Below, in pieces: positions 1-11,299 of a DNA stretch of 64,000 nt; positions within the stretch are counted from its first letter, which is position 1, and the number at the start of each line of letters is the position of its first letter. The translations under genes and the position numbers were made by a program. This DNA comes from Takakia lepidozioides (taxonomy: Eukaryota > Streptophyta > Takakiopsida > Takakiales > Takakiaceae). Location of the stretch: the NCBI GenBank assembly GCA_030704615.1, contig CM060732.1, positions 68,057,053 to 68,121,052 of the forward strand. Direction: 5' to 3'. The notes beneath the pieces were generated by a model. The model was not told the DNA's origin, did no database searches, and worked only from the letters and a program-made list of their open reading frames with translations.

Positions 1-236
1 AAGTCCACATTCACAGGGGTCAAATCTCCTGCATGGGACCACCTCTGCTCTTTCCTCACCCTGGTAATGCCCATGCATCTTTCAACTTTGATTCCCATTT
101 ATGACATTGTGGGGTTTTGGATTTGCTGGATTAAGATGTCATCAATGACATCGTAATCCACCAGTGCTTTGTACTACCAGTTCCCTAAATGTACACCAAC
201 TACCCGATTTCATTCGCTTGCATTTGCTTTTGGCAG

Positions 237-1639
237 GTGACGAAGAATCCATGCTGGGTGAATGGTGTCCAACAGCCTTACGCCGCTGACCTTGTAATCC
301 TTGACATCCCGGATGGGCAGCCTGTGCTTGATATCATTCCCCCTGCTGTGACTCCACAGTGGAATGCTCAAAACCCTCTGTATTGGCAGTGGGCATTCTC
401 TTTCTGCAACAAGTTCCTCTCTGACGCAGGGGGCCTTCTGATATTTCAATCTGACGACATGGCATCCCGCCGGATTCTTCATAGCTACATGAAGTCCTCT
501 GGGTTCCAAATCAACAAAATATGGACATGTGTTAATACACTACCTCTGTTGAAGGGGGAGTTTCCAGGGCAGAAGGAATTTCCTGTAACTTTCATTTGTT
601 TTCGTCCGTGTTGTTGTTGAATACCCATAGTTGCTGACATATTTCCATTGTTGCTGGTGCAGACCCATGTGTTCAAGGCCATTTGCCTGTCACGAATTCG
701 GCCTGCCAACACTCCTACTTATGTTGGGCATTTTGACATTTGGGGAGGAGGTCTGCACATAGACCCAGATTGCGACCCAGTCAAATCTGATGTTGTTCAC
801 AACTATGTGGATGTGTCCTAGACTCTGAAAAAGACTGGAGGAATTCCATGGAGTGGTGCCCAGGAGAAGTCGCCCGCGTTCATGCAGACCTTCATTGAGA
901 CATGCAGCCAGCATGGTGGCAAAGTGGTTGACCTCTCCATGGGCACAGGTGCATGCCAAAACTCTTCTTCATTCTTCGTTGCACGTGTTCCTCTCCTGTT
1001 TTGGCTTCCGACATGGTTTTGTGCTTTCATTCGCTATCCTACAGGGGCTTCGTTCCATGCCTGCAAGTGTGCAGGAAGACATCTTTTTGGGTTTGAGGGG
1101 GACGAGGAGCTTTACTCTTGAGTCATTGCTCCACTCTCAGAGGGATCCTCGCATTCGACCCAGACTGAGAAGATTGTTGAGGAGGAGGATCTGCAAGAGC
1201 CGGATGCTCTGGATGTGGATTCGGATTTTTCATGTGAGTAAGTGCATGTTCTTTTGTGGCAACTCATAGACCCCATGACGGATCCTTTTGGTGCTCCTTT
1301 GTTTGGCAGCAGTTTGGCTTCCAGAGTATTTACCAATTTTACTCATTACTGTGTGGTTGTAGGAGTCCTATGACGCCACAGTTTCTGCCCTTCTTTGCCA
1401 ACCCGGATTTTTTTCCAAGTCTTCCAACACAATTTCATTTGCCAGCTTATGCGGAGGCTGCGGCTAAGGAGTATAGTCTGCTGGCATCTCCACCTTCTCT
1501 GCTACACGAAAGACATGGTTTCCAGCAGAGCAGGGCTAGCGTCTTTGTGGACAGTTCTGCCTTTGTCCTGAACAGTGCGTCCTGTAGCAGTGGATCTTCT
1601 TTGTCCGAACGAATCGATTTTTTTGAAGGGTTTGTTTAA
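237..1639 (+). pseudogene. DNA-methyltransferase-like gene, C-terminal exons, decayed
   Basis: Three or four exons are visible after an acceptor at about 236. Exon 1 carries LDIPDGQPV, with DIPD at 303-314, and ends near KIWTCVNTL. The next exon starts at about 663 and carries EKSPAFMQTFIETC followed by VVDLSMGTG (motif I at 930-950), with a GT donor just after it. The third carries GRHLFGFEGDEE (about 1069-1104). A Ser/acidic-rich tail follows, and a last exon ends at a TAA near 1639. The order DPPY-like, then motif I, then GR-x-G-x-E is that of beta-class N4/N6 DNA methyltransferases (PF01555 type). The aromatic DPPY residue is missing. In-frame TAG (819-821) and TGA (1119-1121) interrupt the frame, so this copy looks dead. 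Its homologue lies at 15629-16797 on the minus strand. The N-terminal part lies outside the window. Confidence 0.6.
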
Positions 1640-2014
1640 AAACCAAGAGTTCACCTGTTTGCCTTCTTCATGATTGGATGTGATCCTTTCTATCAACCTT
1701 GTATAACTGGAAAATGACATGTGGTCCTTCTCAATCAACAAAGCAATGTGGACTCAAAGTTTGCAATATACACTGCACCCGACATAATTGATTTTCAAGT
1801 TACACAGACATTCATCCGACATTCATCCATCATTCATCCAAGCAGCATCCATATCCGACCTTCTGATACTAGCCACTCTGCGCAGTAATAGGTCTTCTAA
1901 GTCGACCGGACGTCCGCGGTTATAGGTAGGCAGGTCCTCAAGCGTGAGCAGATTTCTGCTCACGCAATTTTCTGCTCGCGGGATCTGCTCACACAATAGC
2001 ATCCCCCATTCCAA
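1640..2014. other. Spacer between methyltransferase-like pseudogene and gypsy fragment
   Basis: I see no coding signal here. It holds the 3' flank of the methyltransferase-like gene and the start of degraded gypsy sequence. A short repeat of CATTCATC occurs around 1810-1840. Confidence 0.4.
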
Positions 2015-3658
2015 CCCGGTGAAGGTGTTCACGGACAATGTCACGGTGAAGTATTTTGCCACGTAGCAGACTAAGTTGTCCCCAAAACAACTTAAGGTGG
2101 CAAGACACTTTGGCAGTGTTCGATGTGGATATCCAGTACAAACCGAGACGAGAAATGTGGTGGCCGATGCTTTAAGTAGAAAGCAGCAGCTCATGTTGGT
2201 GTACAAAGGCGAGACGACGCTCCAAAGGAAGATCCGGAAGGCTTACCGGAAGGATGAGATGGCAAAGTCCGTGATGCAGGACTTGAGGACGGGGGTTAAA
2301 TCCCAGTTCCACTTGCACAATGGACTGCTCCGGTACAAGCAAAAGCGCCTCTACATGCCTAAGGGAGGGATCAGAGATAGTCTCTTGAGGGAATGCCACG
2401 AATGGCCTGCTTGCGGGCCACGACGGAGCCAAGCGCACCGCAACACTCTTGAGAAAGAGTATTTCTGGCCCAAACTGAGGGAGGAGGCCGAGGAGTATGT
2501 CAAGACATGCACCACTTGCCAACAAAACCGGAGCGAGTACAAAAAGCAAGCGGGGCTGTTACGACCCTTATCTAGAGGGGTCTTGGGAAAGTGTCTCGAT
2601 GGATTTCATGACTGCTATGCCGCTGTCAAAAGGATTTGATGCAATCATGGTGGTGGTGGATAGGTTTAGTAAAATGGGCCATTTCATTCCCACCAAGGAG
2701 ACGACAACGACACAGGAGACGAGACGACTTTACTTCGCCCACGTCTTCAAGCATCATGGACTTCCGAAAGATATTGTCTCGGACTGCGATCCAAAGTTTA
2801 CAAGTAAATTTTGGAGGGCACTTTGGAAGAAAATGGGGACGAGGCTCAAGATGAGCACCACTTTCCGACCTACGACGGACGGCCAAACGGAAAGAGTGAA
2901 TTCCGTGGTGAAGCAGATCTTGCGGAATGATGTGTCGGCAGACCAATCAGACTGGAGCACTTGGATGCGGTAGAGTTCTGTTATAATAACACAAAACACT
3001 CCGCAACGGGAGTTTCCCCTTTCATATTGGTCTATGGAAAAGCACCTCTGGTGCCGACAAGTTGGGCCGCGACGTTGAGGAACCGGCAGCAGCAGCGGTG
3101 CTGGAAGAACGCGAGCGTTTGTTGGAGCTCGCAAAGTACAACATTGCCAAAGCTAGGAAACGGTATGAACGGCAGGCGAATCGGAAGCGGAGGGAAGTTA
3201 AGTTTGAGGCAGGCACGGAGGTCTGGTTGAACATCAAGAATTTTCGACTACCTCCGGAAGTGAGTCCGAAGTTTGTACCTCTGTATGCGGGGCCCTTTCG
3301 TATTCGAAAGGTTATGAATGAGGATGTGTATGAATTGGAGCTGCCGGCAAACAACAAGGTGCATCCGGTATTCCACGTCTCCGTTTTGAAGCCTTACTTC
3401 AAAGATGAAGCGCGTCCGAATCGGCATCAAGTGTTGCGTCCGCCACCTGTGCTGTTGGATCATGAAAATGAACGTGAGTACGAGGTGGAGGCAATGCTTA
3501 AGTCGAGGAGGTTCAAGAATCGAGAAATGAAGTATCTCGTGAAATGGAAGGGCTATCATGAAGTGGAGGCAACTTGGGCGTGTGCCTCAGAAATGGGCAA
3601 CGCATCTGAGGCGGTTGCAGCTTTCGAAGGGCGACCTCAAAAACAGAAGAAGCGTTGA
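2015..3658 (+). pseudogene. Ty3/gypsy chromovirus pol fragment (RNase H end, integrase, chromodomain)
   Basis: Frame-shifted remains of a retrotransposon polyprotein. In order: an RNase H tail (VFTDNVTVKYFA near 2025-2060, then VADALSRK at about 2160-2184); the integrase zinc finger (paired Cys in TCTTCQQ near 2500-2530); the integrase core (VVVDRFSKMGHF, VSDCDPKFTSKFW, TDGQTERVNSVV between 2640 and 2910); a GPFRIRKV linker near 3290; and a C-terminal chromodomain (EYEVEAMLKSR to YLVKWKGY, about 3476-3560). The chromodomain marks the chromovirus branch. Frame changes occur near 2090, 2600 and 3060, and a stop lies at 2971-2973. It cannot make one protein. Reverse transcriptase, gag and any 5' LTR are absent, so this is a truncated relic. 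Confidence 0.9.
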
Positions 3659-4280
3659 TGGGGACATCAACCTTGGATCGTGGCTTAGCCCGGCTTAGCT
3701 AGCTTAAGAATCCGCTTGCAAAAACTTGTGTTGTGCAAATTTTGTTATAAATGAAATGGTTTCCAAATGTTGTGCTTCCTACTTTGTTTGGAATGGTAAT
3801 GCATGGTATGTTTGGCTAGTGTGTAGAATGCATGCTAGCTTACAAAAATAGGAGAGGTAAATTAGATAAATCGTGTGTTTGCGCAGTGCCGAAATCAGGT
3901 GACTCCCATCCAAGGGGCAAGGAAACTTGTGCCTTCTTTGGGAATTCACGTGCTAGTGCGCACCTGGCGCGTGCGCATACTATAATTGCACTACCGAGGG
4001 GGTTGTCTTGTAGTGCGGATTAACGCGGAAGCTACGTGCTTCCATTCACGTACTATAATCGTGTAACCTCGGGACAAAGTCGTAGTGCGGCTTCGGCGTG
4101 TTCCCGTACCTCAGGCCAGCATTCCAAGGCGGACCCAATTGTAATGATTGGGGCGCGCGGTTGGTTCAAGGTTATCTTCCTAGTCAAAAGGGGGTTCAAG
4201 GTGAACCCTTGCTCAAGGTGATGCCAAAATTGGCATCATGAGCGGTCACAAGTAATGTTGTTGCAGTAAGGCGATTCGAT
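3659..4280. other. Non-coding flank between chromovirus relic and inverted repeat
   Basis: No gene recognised. This may include the 3' LTR of the chromovirus, but no second copy is present to prove it. A short perfect hairpin, GATGCCA/TGGCATC with a 4-base loop, lies at 4219-4236. A CATGAGCGG motif at about 4235 recurs just inside the inverted-repeat arm. Confidence 0.4.
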
Positions 4281-5132
4281 GAGGTTTACTATTTCATGAG
4301 CAGAAACCATGAGCCATGAGCCATGAGCCGCATGAGCCGCATGAGCGGTGAGCCGAAGTCTAAGATACGCGGATTTCATGAGCGGACTCCTCCAAATTTG
4401 GAAATGCGGCAGATTAAACAAGTATTAAAAATAATAGTTTTTTTATTTGACCTTGCCGTTTTTGGACGTTCCAGATCATTTAATGCGGCGAAGATATGTC
4501 GTCAGTAACAAGTCCGCTCATGGTTTTTTAGATCCGCTCATGGAAATAAGTGACCGTGCAACGGGAAATCCAGTATACCACTGCAAAAGGACGTCGCATA
4601 CTGGCCTGTATAGAGTATTCCGCGGTTTTACATGCCTTAACATTGGAATGAAGCTGACCCTTTTGCCGCGATTGAACCAATGGAGTCTGCACCAATACAG
4701 TCTGCAGTACTTCACAATTCTGTCTTCTTCGGGTATTCGGCGGGAAAGGTTTGCAACTGAACTGGGAAATAGGGTGCCGCATTAGGGTTCGCACGTGCGA
4801 AATTTCGGAGCGGTTTGGTGTTGGCGAAGGCCGCCTCTGGGGGTACCTACGACGATACTTGGAAATGCGGCGCCGCATTTCCTTGTCGGAGGTCGAATGA
4901 GGAAAGCAAGTTTTCGGAAAGCAGAAAACATGAACCCTCCAACATACAAAAATACATGCACGTGGAAACAAGTGAACGATATAGTAATATCTTAGTTCGA
5001 GCAAAACAGGTTACTGGTAGGCAAGACATATGTCGGACCTTTGTGTGGCCAGAGTCTGAGGTACTGGCAGCAGTACAGTTCTACTATCCGAAAAGGATGG
5101 GCGTACCATTGTATGTGGACCGCAAGCCAAGC
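4281..5132. other. Terminal region of left arm
   Basis: Non-coding end of the element, outside the transposase stop. It begins with iterated CATGAGC(C/CG) units (about 4303-4350), has further CATGAGCGG copies near 4377, 4517 and 4533, and one copy of the element's palindrome (core GCGGCGCCGC) at about 4862-4882. The open frames seen here lack recognisable domains and mirror each other in the two arms, so I treat them as chance. The same sequence in mirror image is 26432-27282. Confidence 0.5.
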
Positions 5133-8100
5133 TCACTCGTCCCCTGGATCCATATTCAGAAGAGTGTCAACCTCCTGGGGGCTCAACCCTGGTGCATGTA
5201 TGAAGTGATGAGTTGTGGAATTACAACGGAGTCTCTTTAGGTACACGTAGTACAAATGCTTGCAAGGGCAGTATGATGCCCCTTGTTCGCCATGATCTGG
5301 AAGTCGGTGCAATTGCAGGTGGGTAATTCTGAAATGGTGATGGTGTACACCTCATTGCAAACAGCTGAGCCCGCCGTGGCCATTTGATACACACGCCCGA
5401 ATCCTGGTGGGGGCACTTCTGTCGAGCTCTGGATTGTACAGTTCATCCGAAGTGCATTCCCCATCTTTGTCTCGTTCACTTTTGAGGGAGGTCGCCGCCT
5501 CTTCGGTTTCCCCCAACGGTGTGTAGGATGCTTAGAGCTGTCGTGTCCCATTGTTCTTGCTCTCACAGGGGTCGGTGGTGGAGGCTGTGGAAGCGGAAAT
5601 GGTTCTCTGGGGACGTCAGTGCGCCGCACCATCCAAAATCCTGCGGCGGTAAGGGCGTCGGCCTCAACCTGACTCAGATCGCAGCCTGGTTCCACCGGCC
5701 ACACCGGGGAGCCTCTGGCATTGTTTGTATGCCGTACTTGGGCTTTCCATACACGCAAGTCATAATGTCGTGCCTGCAGAACCAGAACTGGGTGGTTGTC
5801 GCCTCCGCAAACTTTGCATGGACAAATCTTCCTGTAAAAGTAGGAGCAGGGACAGCCCCATCTGGATTCCTCCTTATCATCTCTAAACAACGTTGCCGTG
5901 TATCCACACGAATTGCGGAACACCTTCCTCGAAACGACGGCTTTGTGCGAGCAATTCTCCACTGTGATGCAGACACAGTCGTCTCCACAATGGCTTGGCC
6001 ATACTGCATAACAGCGGGCGGAATGTGGGGCAAGGGAGCGGTGGGAATTTGTTGCACGAAATCCCCGGTTGAAGGCGACGGCGATCTGGAATTTCTTGGG
6101 CTTCCACTGCTGGAAGACACATTGTGCGGCAACATGACGGGACCTCGAGGTGCTGTCCGAATGTTCCTGTCGGATCTCCAGGAATCCTCTTCGCACCCGG
6201 GTTCCTCTTCAATCCTCCGCCTGACAGGGCGAGTCCGGACGTCCCCCTCTAGGTGTTCACCTCTGCGGTGCAGAGGCGTCCCTTTGATCTTCTCTCGCAA
6301 TGCTGTCGCCCATTTCACTGGATTCTTGGACCTCGAAGCTGTTCGTACCAACAATTCCTCCCTGTCCGGCCCAAAGCCCCATTGTTTGCCGCTCAGGAAC
6401 TTGTAGTACGTGGCTTGCTGCATGATTGCTCTGTCGATGTCCTCCGTTGTGGCCGTGACTACGTCCACCAGATGTGCGGCAGAAGACGCTCGCCAGGAGG
6501 AGTGGACCGATTCTGCCATATTCGTGTTCGGCATGTCCGTGTCGGAATCCAAGCACCGCTCCTAGAAGGACACAAACAATGGTGAGGGACCAATTGAAAT
6601 GTCCGTAACAGAAAGACAAATGAACGAAATTGACAGCAGCCTACCTCCCGCATGTACTGTCCGAACTGTCGATACCGAAAATGCCACCACCCCAACCAGC
6701 TGTGCAATGCTCCCAGATTGGTTGTCTCCACTGCACCTGACGTGTTCCACCAAGCCTCGATGATAGCAAACTTAACCTCCGCGTCATCAAATGTGGGTGC
6801 ATCCTTCCACGCCGTACAAAGGACACGGTGTTCAGCCTGGAATGAGCTAGCAACAAATTTGGTAGTGTAGTGGGATAGACTCTGCATCCAATGGAATCCA
6901 CAGGATCTCTCTTTCCCCTCCATTGGAACATTGGGGTCCTCACCGTACACACGCCGCACCGCTGCCCAGTTGGCCTGAGCGTTGTCTGCCATGAATCCCC
7001 TGAAATTGGGCTCTGGCAATCCCGCCCTTGCCATCTGCTCGTTTATGCCCTCCCACAGATGCATCTCGGACTGTGTGTCCTCCCCTTTCATCTCGCAGAT
7101 TGCAATCGTCATGAGCCTCTTGGAGTGATAGTCATAAACATGCACACCCATAGTCACCCACTGATGGTTTGTAATTCGCTTGATGTGATCAAACATCACC
7201 CAAGCATTCGACAAGTTTCCAGTTGTCATGCGAGTGACCAAGTCGACTCCACTCCCAGGCCCACACGTCGACATTTTGAAAATGTAACAACGATCGGATT
7301 CGCTGCCTTGCCCTGGAAACCTGCTACCTTGGATGTAGTCATATCCAGTCATTCGTTTCACCTCCAGGATTGAGTACATGTCCGACCCCTGCCGAACTCC
7401 TGCTTGCAAGATACGATGTGATTCCGCACATTCGGACTACAAACGTGCGAGACGGACTCCAAGAGGTCCGCATCTCGTCTTCGGTCAAGGGCTCTCGGTC
7501 GGAACCATCTTCAGACATGATTTTGCCAAGAGCAATCTTGTGAGCTGCCTTCAGCTGAATCTGCTTTGGTCTGGCTCCGGGGCTCAATTTCACCTCCTCT
7601 TTATGATGTCGTGTGCTTCCTGCACAGCCTCACGCATGTTGCCTCTCGCCAAGGGGTGGCAGTGGACCCCAACGTGTATGCAAGCTCTAGTCAAGTCCGG
7701 GAGCAAATGGATAACGTAGTATTGCTTGGCTCTGCACATGGACATGCACGTTGGTGGTTCTTTGCAATGTGCACACTTGAAAGAACCCGCAGGAGCTTGG
7801 CTGGAGACAATGAATGGATGATGCGTTGTGCCAGTCCAATCCGTCTCGTTTCTCCGCCCTCCTTTGGAGAGAAAGTGGAAGCAGGTGGGATTGAGGCACC
7901 TCAGCTTCCCGCACAGAGGACATATCGTACACGAACACCATCAGCAATTTTCGTGCTACTGGTCTTCGTCACACACCAGGGGTGTCCGTCATGCTTTCGA
8001 TCCATGTCTGTTAACATCCCGGAGGCTTTCTTTGACGAAGAAACAGGTGGAAACTCGAAGATGACATTGCCATCGACTTCGGGAGGCAGAAACGTTACCT

Positions 8101-8955
8101 TTCTGACTGGGAATTTGGCATAGTCGAGAGCAGCCAGCTCGGAGCGAGAACCATCGAGGTGATGTTGTCGTAGGAGCTGCACAATGGACCGGGTTGGAGT
8201 TATGCTCGAGGGCACATGCGTAGCACCTACAGAGACGTCCATGCCGGATTTGAACGACCGTGTGGAGGACATGGGTACCTCAATGCAATCATCTTCCTCG
8301 TCGGAAATGTCGAATACGTCCACACGAGAAGCTATGGAGGGTCTTGACGGTCCAGGTCGGGAATGATTATCGTTGCATACCTCTCTGTTGGCAGTGGCCG
8401 CCTCTCGGTTTCTGGACTCCTTTGTGGATGGTGTGGGCAGCGACTGATTCGGAAAGGGAATGGGCATTCCCACAGCTCGGTACAGGATGGTGTCTGACGG
8501 GGGAACGTGCCATTCGATTCCGCAACCTCCGTCGTTACCTAGCACGACAATGGTCTCGTCAACCTGTCCAGGAACATCCTTCCTTTCTTCTTCCAAATAA
8601 ACTGTGCCCGGTTTGAGCTTGAATTTGGAACAAAGGTAAGTTTCAGTCACTCTGCAAAGTCCTCCCTCGTTTGGGATCCAGGCTCTCCCAAGTTGCGGAG
8701 GACAGCAAACTATAGCGTAGGAATTCGGAGCCATCGAACACCGCACGGAGTTGGCAAGTGCGAGGTTCAGTATAGCGACAGACCAAGGCTCACAGGCACC
8801 ATCTTAGTGGATCTGCGGAGTCCATCGACGATTGGAAGTTGCACATTGAAGTGGAAAGTATTGTTTCAAGCTACATGCATGAAGGTGGGAGGTTTGATTC
8901 CATAGCCAGTGAGTATGACAATGATGGCCGATTCGGCGACGAAATAACATCTCCT
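5133..8955 (-). pseudogene. MULE-like transposase gene, left-arm copy
   Basis: Mirror copy of the gene at 22610-26431. It has the same exon split (an intron near 6570-6645), the same putative catalytic Asp contexts (MFDHI, MADNA) and the same C-terminal SWIM CNC pair. Compared with the right copy it has extra frame breaks: one near 7390-7450 before VKRMTGY, one near 7900, and one at about 5280 that cuts off the CPCKH half of the SWIM finger. Around 5400, on the other hand, it keeps the frame that the right copy loses. As read it cannot give a full protein. Some breaks may be assembly errors, since the two arms fail at different places. Confidence 0.75.
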
Positions 8956-9159
8956 GACAGTTTCTCCTGAGGGTGGATCCAGCAGTATTCTCGGTGCAGA
9001 CAGGAACGTTCGCACTGACAAGTGCCAGGACTGCTGGTTAAAACTGTCAGACAACCAAGTTGTGCTCATCAAGACTGGCCGCAATTGTGTTGTTTCGGAA
9101 CAATGCAACCCATTCAGGTTCCAGATTTCCCGTCCCGAGTGATTCTTTCGATTGCTAGT

Positions 9160-10895
9160 GGACGAAAATACGGCGCCGCATTTCCGTATTGCATCTTCGT
9201 CATGCACCAGAGCGACGGAAATGCGGCACCGAGTTTCCGTATTGCATCTTCGTCATGCACCAGAGCGACGGAAATGCGGCACCGAGTTTCCGTCCGGGGG
9301 AAACCTTTATACTCTCCAGAACGGAAATGCGGTACCGCATTTCCGTTCTGATTGAGATTTATGAACAACGGGAACAGAAATGCGGCACCGCATTTCCGTC
9401 CGAGTCGCACTTTTCCGACATTTCAGAACGGAAAAGCGCCGCCGCATTTCCATTTTGTATCTGATGCATGGAGCTGAGGGATTGAAATGCTGCAGCACAT
9501 TTCCGTCCTTAAAAGACATTCATACTCTCCAGAACGGAAATGCGGTACCGCATTTTCATTCCACAAGCACGGTATGTGAAGGTGGAACGGAAATGCGGTA
9601 CCGCATTTCCGTTCTGATTGAGATTTACGAACAACGGGAACAGAAATGCGGCACCGCATTTCCGTCCGAGTCGCACTTTTTGACATTCCAGAACGGAAAT
9701 GCGGCGCCGCATTTCCATTTTGTATCTGATGCATGGAGCCGAGTGCGATTCCGACAGCTTCATACAGCGCAATTCCGACCGCTTGAGACATTCATACTAT
9801 CCAGAACGGAAATGCGGCAACGCATTTCCGTTCTGACTGAAAATCGTGAACCATCTGAACTAAAATGCGGCACCGTATTTCCATCCGAGTCGCACCTACC
9901 AACATTCCAGAACGGAAATGCGGTACCGCATTTCCGTTCTGACTGAAAATCGTGAACCGTCGGAACTGAAATGCGGCAACGCATTTCCATCCGAGTCGCA
10001 CCTCCCAACATTCCAGAACGAATGTATTAGATTCAAAAGGGAAATGCGGCACCGCATTTCCGTTCTGATGAAATATCCTGAAACCTCGGAACTGAAATGC
10101 GGTACCGCATTTCCGTGGGAGTCGCACCTTCCGACATTCCAAAACGGAAATGCGGCGCGCATTTCCGTTTTGTATGTGAGGCATGGAGCTGTGGAACGAA
10201 AATGCGGCAAGGAATTTCCGCCAGCGTCAGACGTTAATACTCTACAGAACGGAAATGCGGTACCGCATTTCCATTCTGACTGAAAATCGTGCGCAACGGG
10301 AACAGAAATCCGGCACCGCATTTCCGTTCGAGTCGCACCTTCCGACATTCTAGAACGAAAATGCGGCGCCGCATTTCCGTTTTGTATATTGGGCCTGGAG
10401 CTGTGCTACGAAAATGTGTACCCGCATTTCCATCCATGTGAGACCTTCAAACTTTCCGGACCGGAAATGCGGCACCGCATTTCTGTCCAGGTGAGACCTC
10501 TATACTTTCCCGAACGGAAATGTGGCACGGCATTTCCATTCATCATCTAACGGATGTGAAGTGGGAACGGAAATGCGGTACCCGCATTTCCGTTCAATTG
10601 AAAAAATCTGACCACCACGGAACTGAAATGTTGTGCCTCATTCCCGTCCCAATCGCACCTTTCGACATTCCAGAACGGAAGCGGCGCCGCATTTCCCTTT
10701 TGAATCTCATACTTGGAGCTGTGGGACGGAAATGCGGCACCGTATTTCCGTTCAACACTAAGGTATGTGAAGGTGGAACGGAAATTCCGGTGCCGCATTT
10801 TCTTCCAACAAGTACGGATGTGTAGCAGAGTGATCGTACTTAACGGAAATGCGGCGCCGCATTCGCATTTTCGCTCCAACTGATCAGATGCGGGA
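9160..10895. repeat. Palindrome array, left arm
   Basis: About 32 copies of a short palindrome with core AAATGCGGNNCCGCATTT, spaced about 52-54 bases apart. The centre varies between GGTACC, GGCGCC and GGCACC. Most copies are flanked by ACGG/CCGT, extending the symmetry. The spacers come in about five types that recur in fixed order, giving a higher-order repeat of roughly 265-270 bases (GATTGAGATTTA at about 9350 returns near 9618). A 54-base unit at about 9187-9294 is doubled here but single in the right arm. The array separates the divergent transposase and ParB-like genes. Confidence 0.92.
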
Positions 10896-11299
10896 CGGAA
10901 ATACCTTGAAATGTGAACACGTGGAGCAACGGTATTGCTGCACATGTCGGCACTCTATCTGACTGAAGGGGCATGAGGCGGCGCGGCCTGACCGTTCGAT
11001 ATGATGTTTGTTTTTTCGGACGGCAGGCGTACCCTCAACGATTCGAATTTCGTAATGACGCAAACTCCCGAGGAGACACTTTTGTCCACCCTTTCGAACC
11101 CAAGTGTGCATCACCCGCCGTTTCATCTACTTTTGTCGTGTCTCCTCAGTCACCCCTCTCGCGCTCTTTCCATCTGCACTCTCTGGCCCTTTTCCCTCTC
11201 TCTGTTCTTCTTATGCTCGAACCTGAGAGGGGGGAGTTTCGTGCACCAGCCGGAGACCTCGTCGCAAGCTTCCCGGAAATTATACTTCGGACGTAGCCA

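Noticed and set aside
5237-6406. Plus-strand frame of 295 residues at 5519-6406 and minus frame at 5237-6196
   Set aside because: Both lie antisense or out of frame to the transposase gene and have no family motif; they are shadows.
9189-10348. Many overlapping open frames rich in RKCGTAFPF/MRYRISV-like repeats, on both strands in both arms
   Set aside because: They are translations of the palindrome array; symmetry makes all frames look alike. No start context, no domain, and they occur on both strands equally.
9160-10895. CRISPR-like regular repeat spacing in the array
   Set aside because: Repeats are palindromes with recurring spacers in a eukaryotic transposon; spacers are not unique and there are no cas genes.
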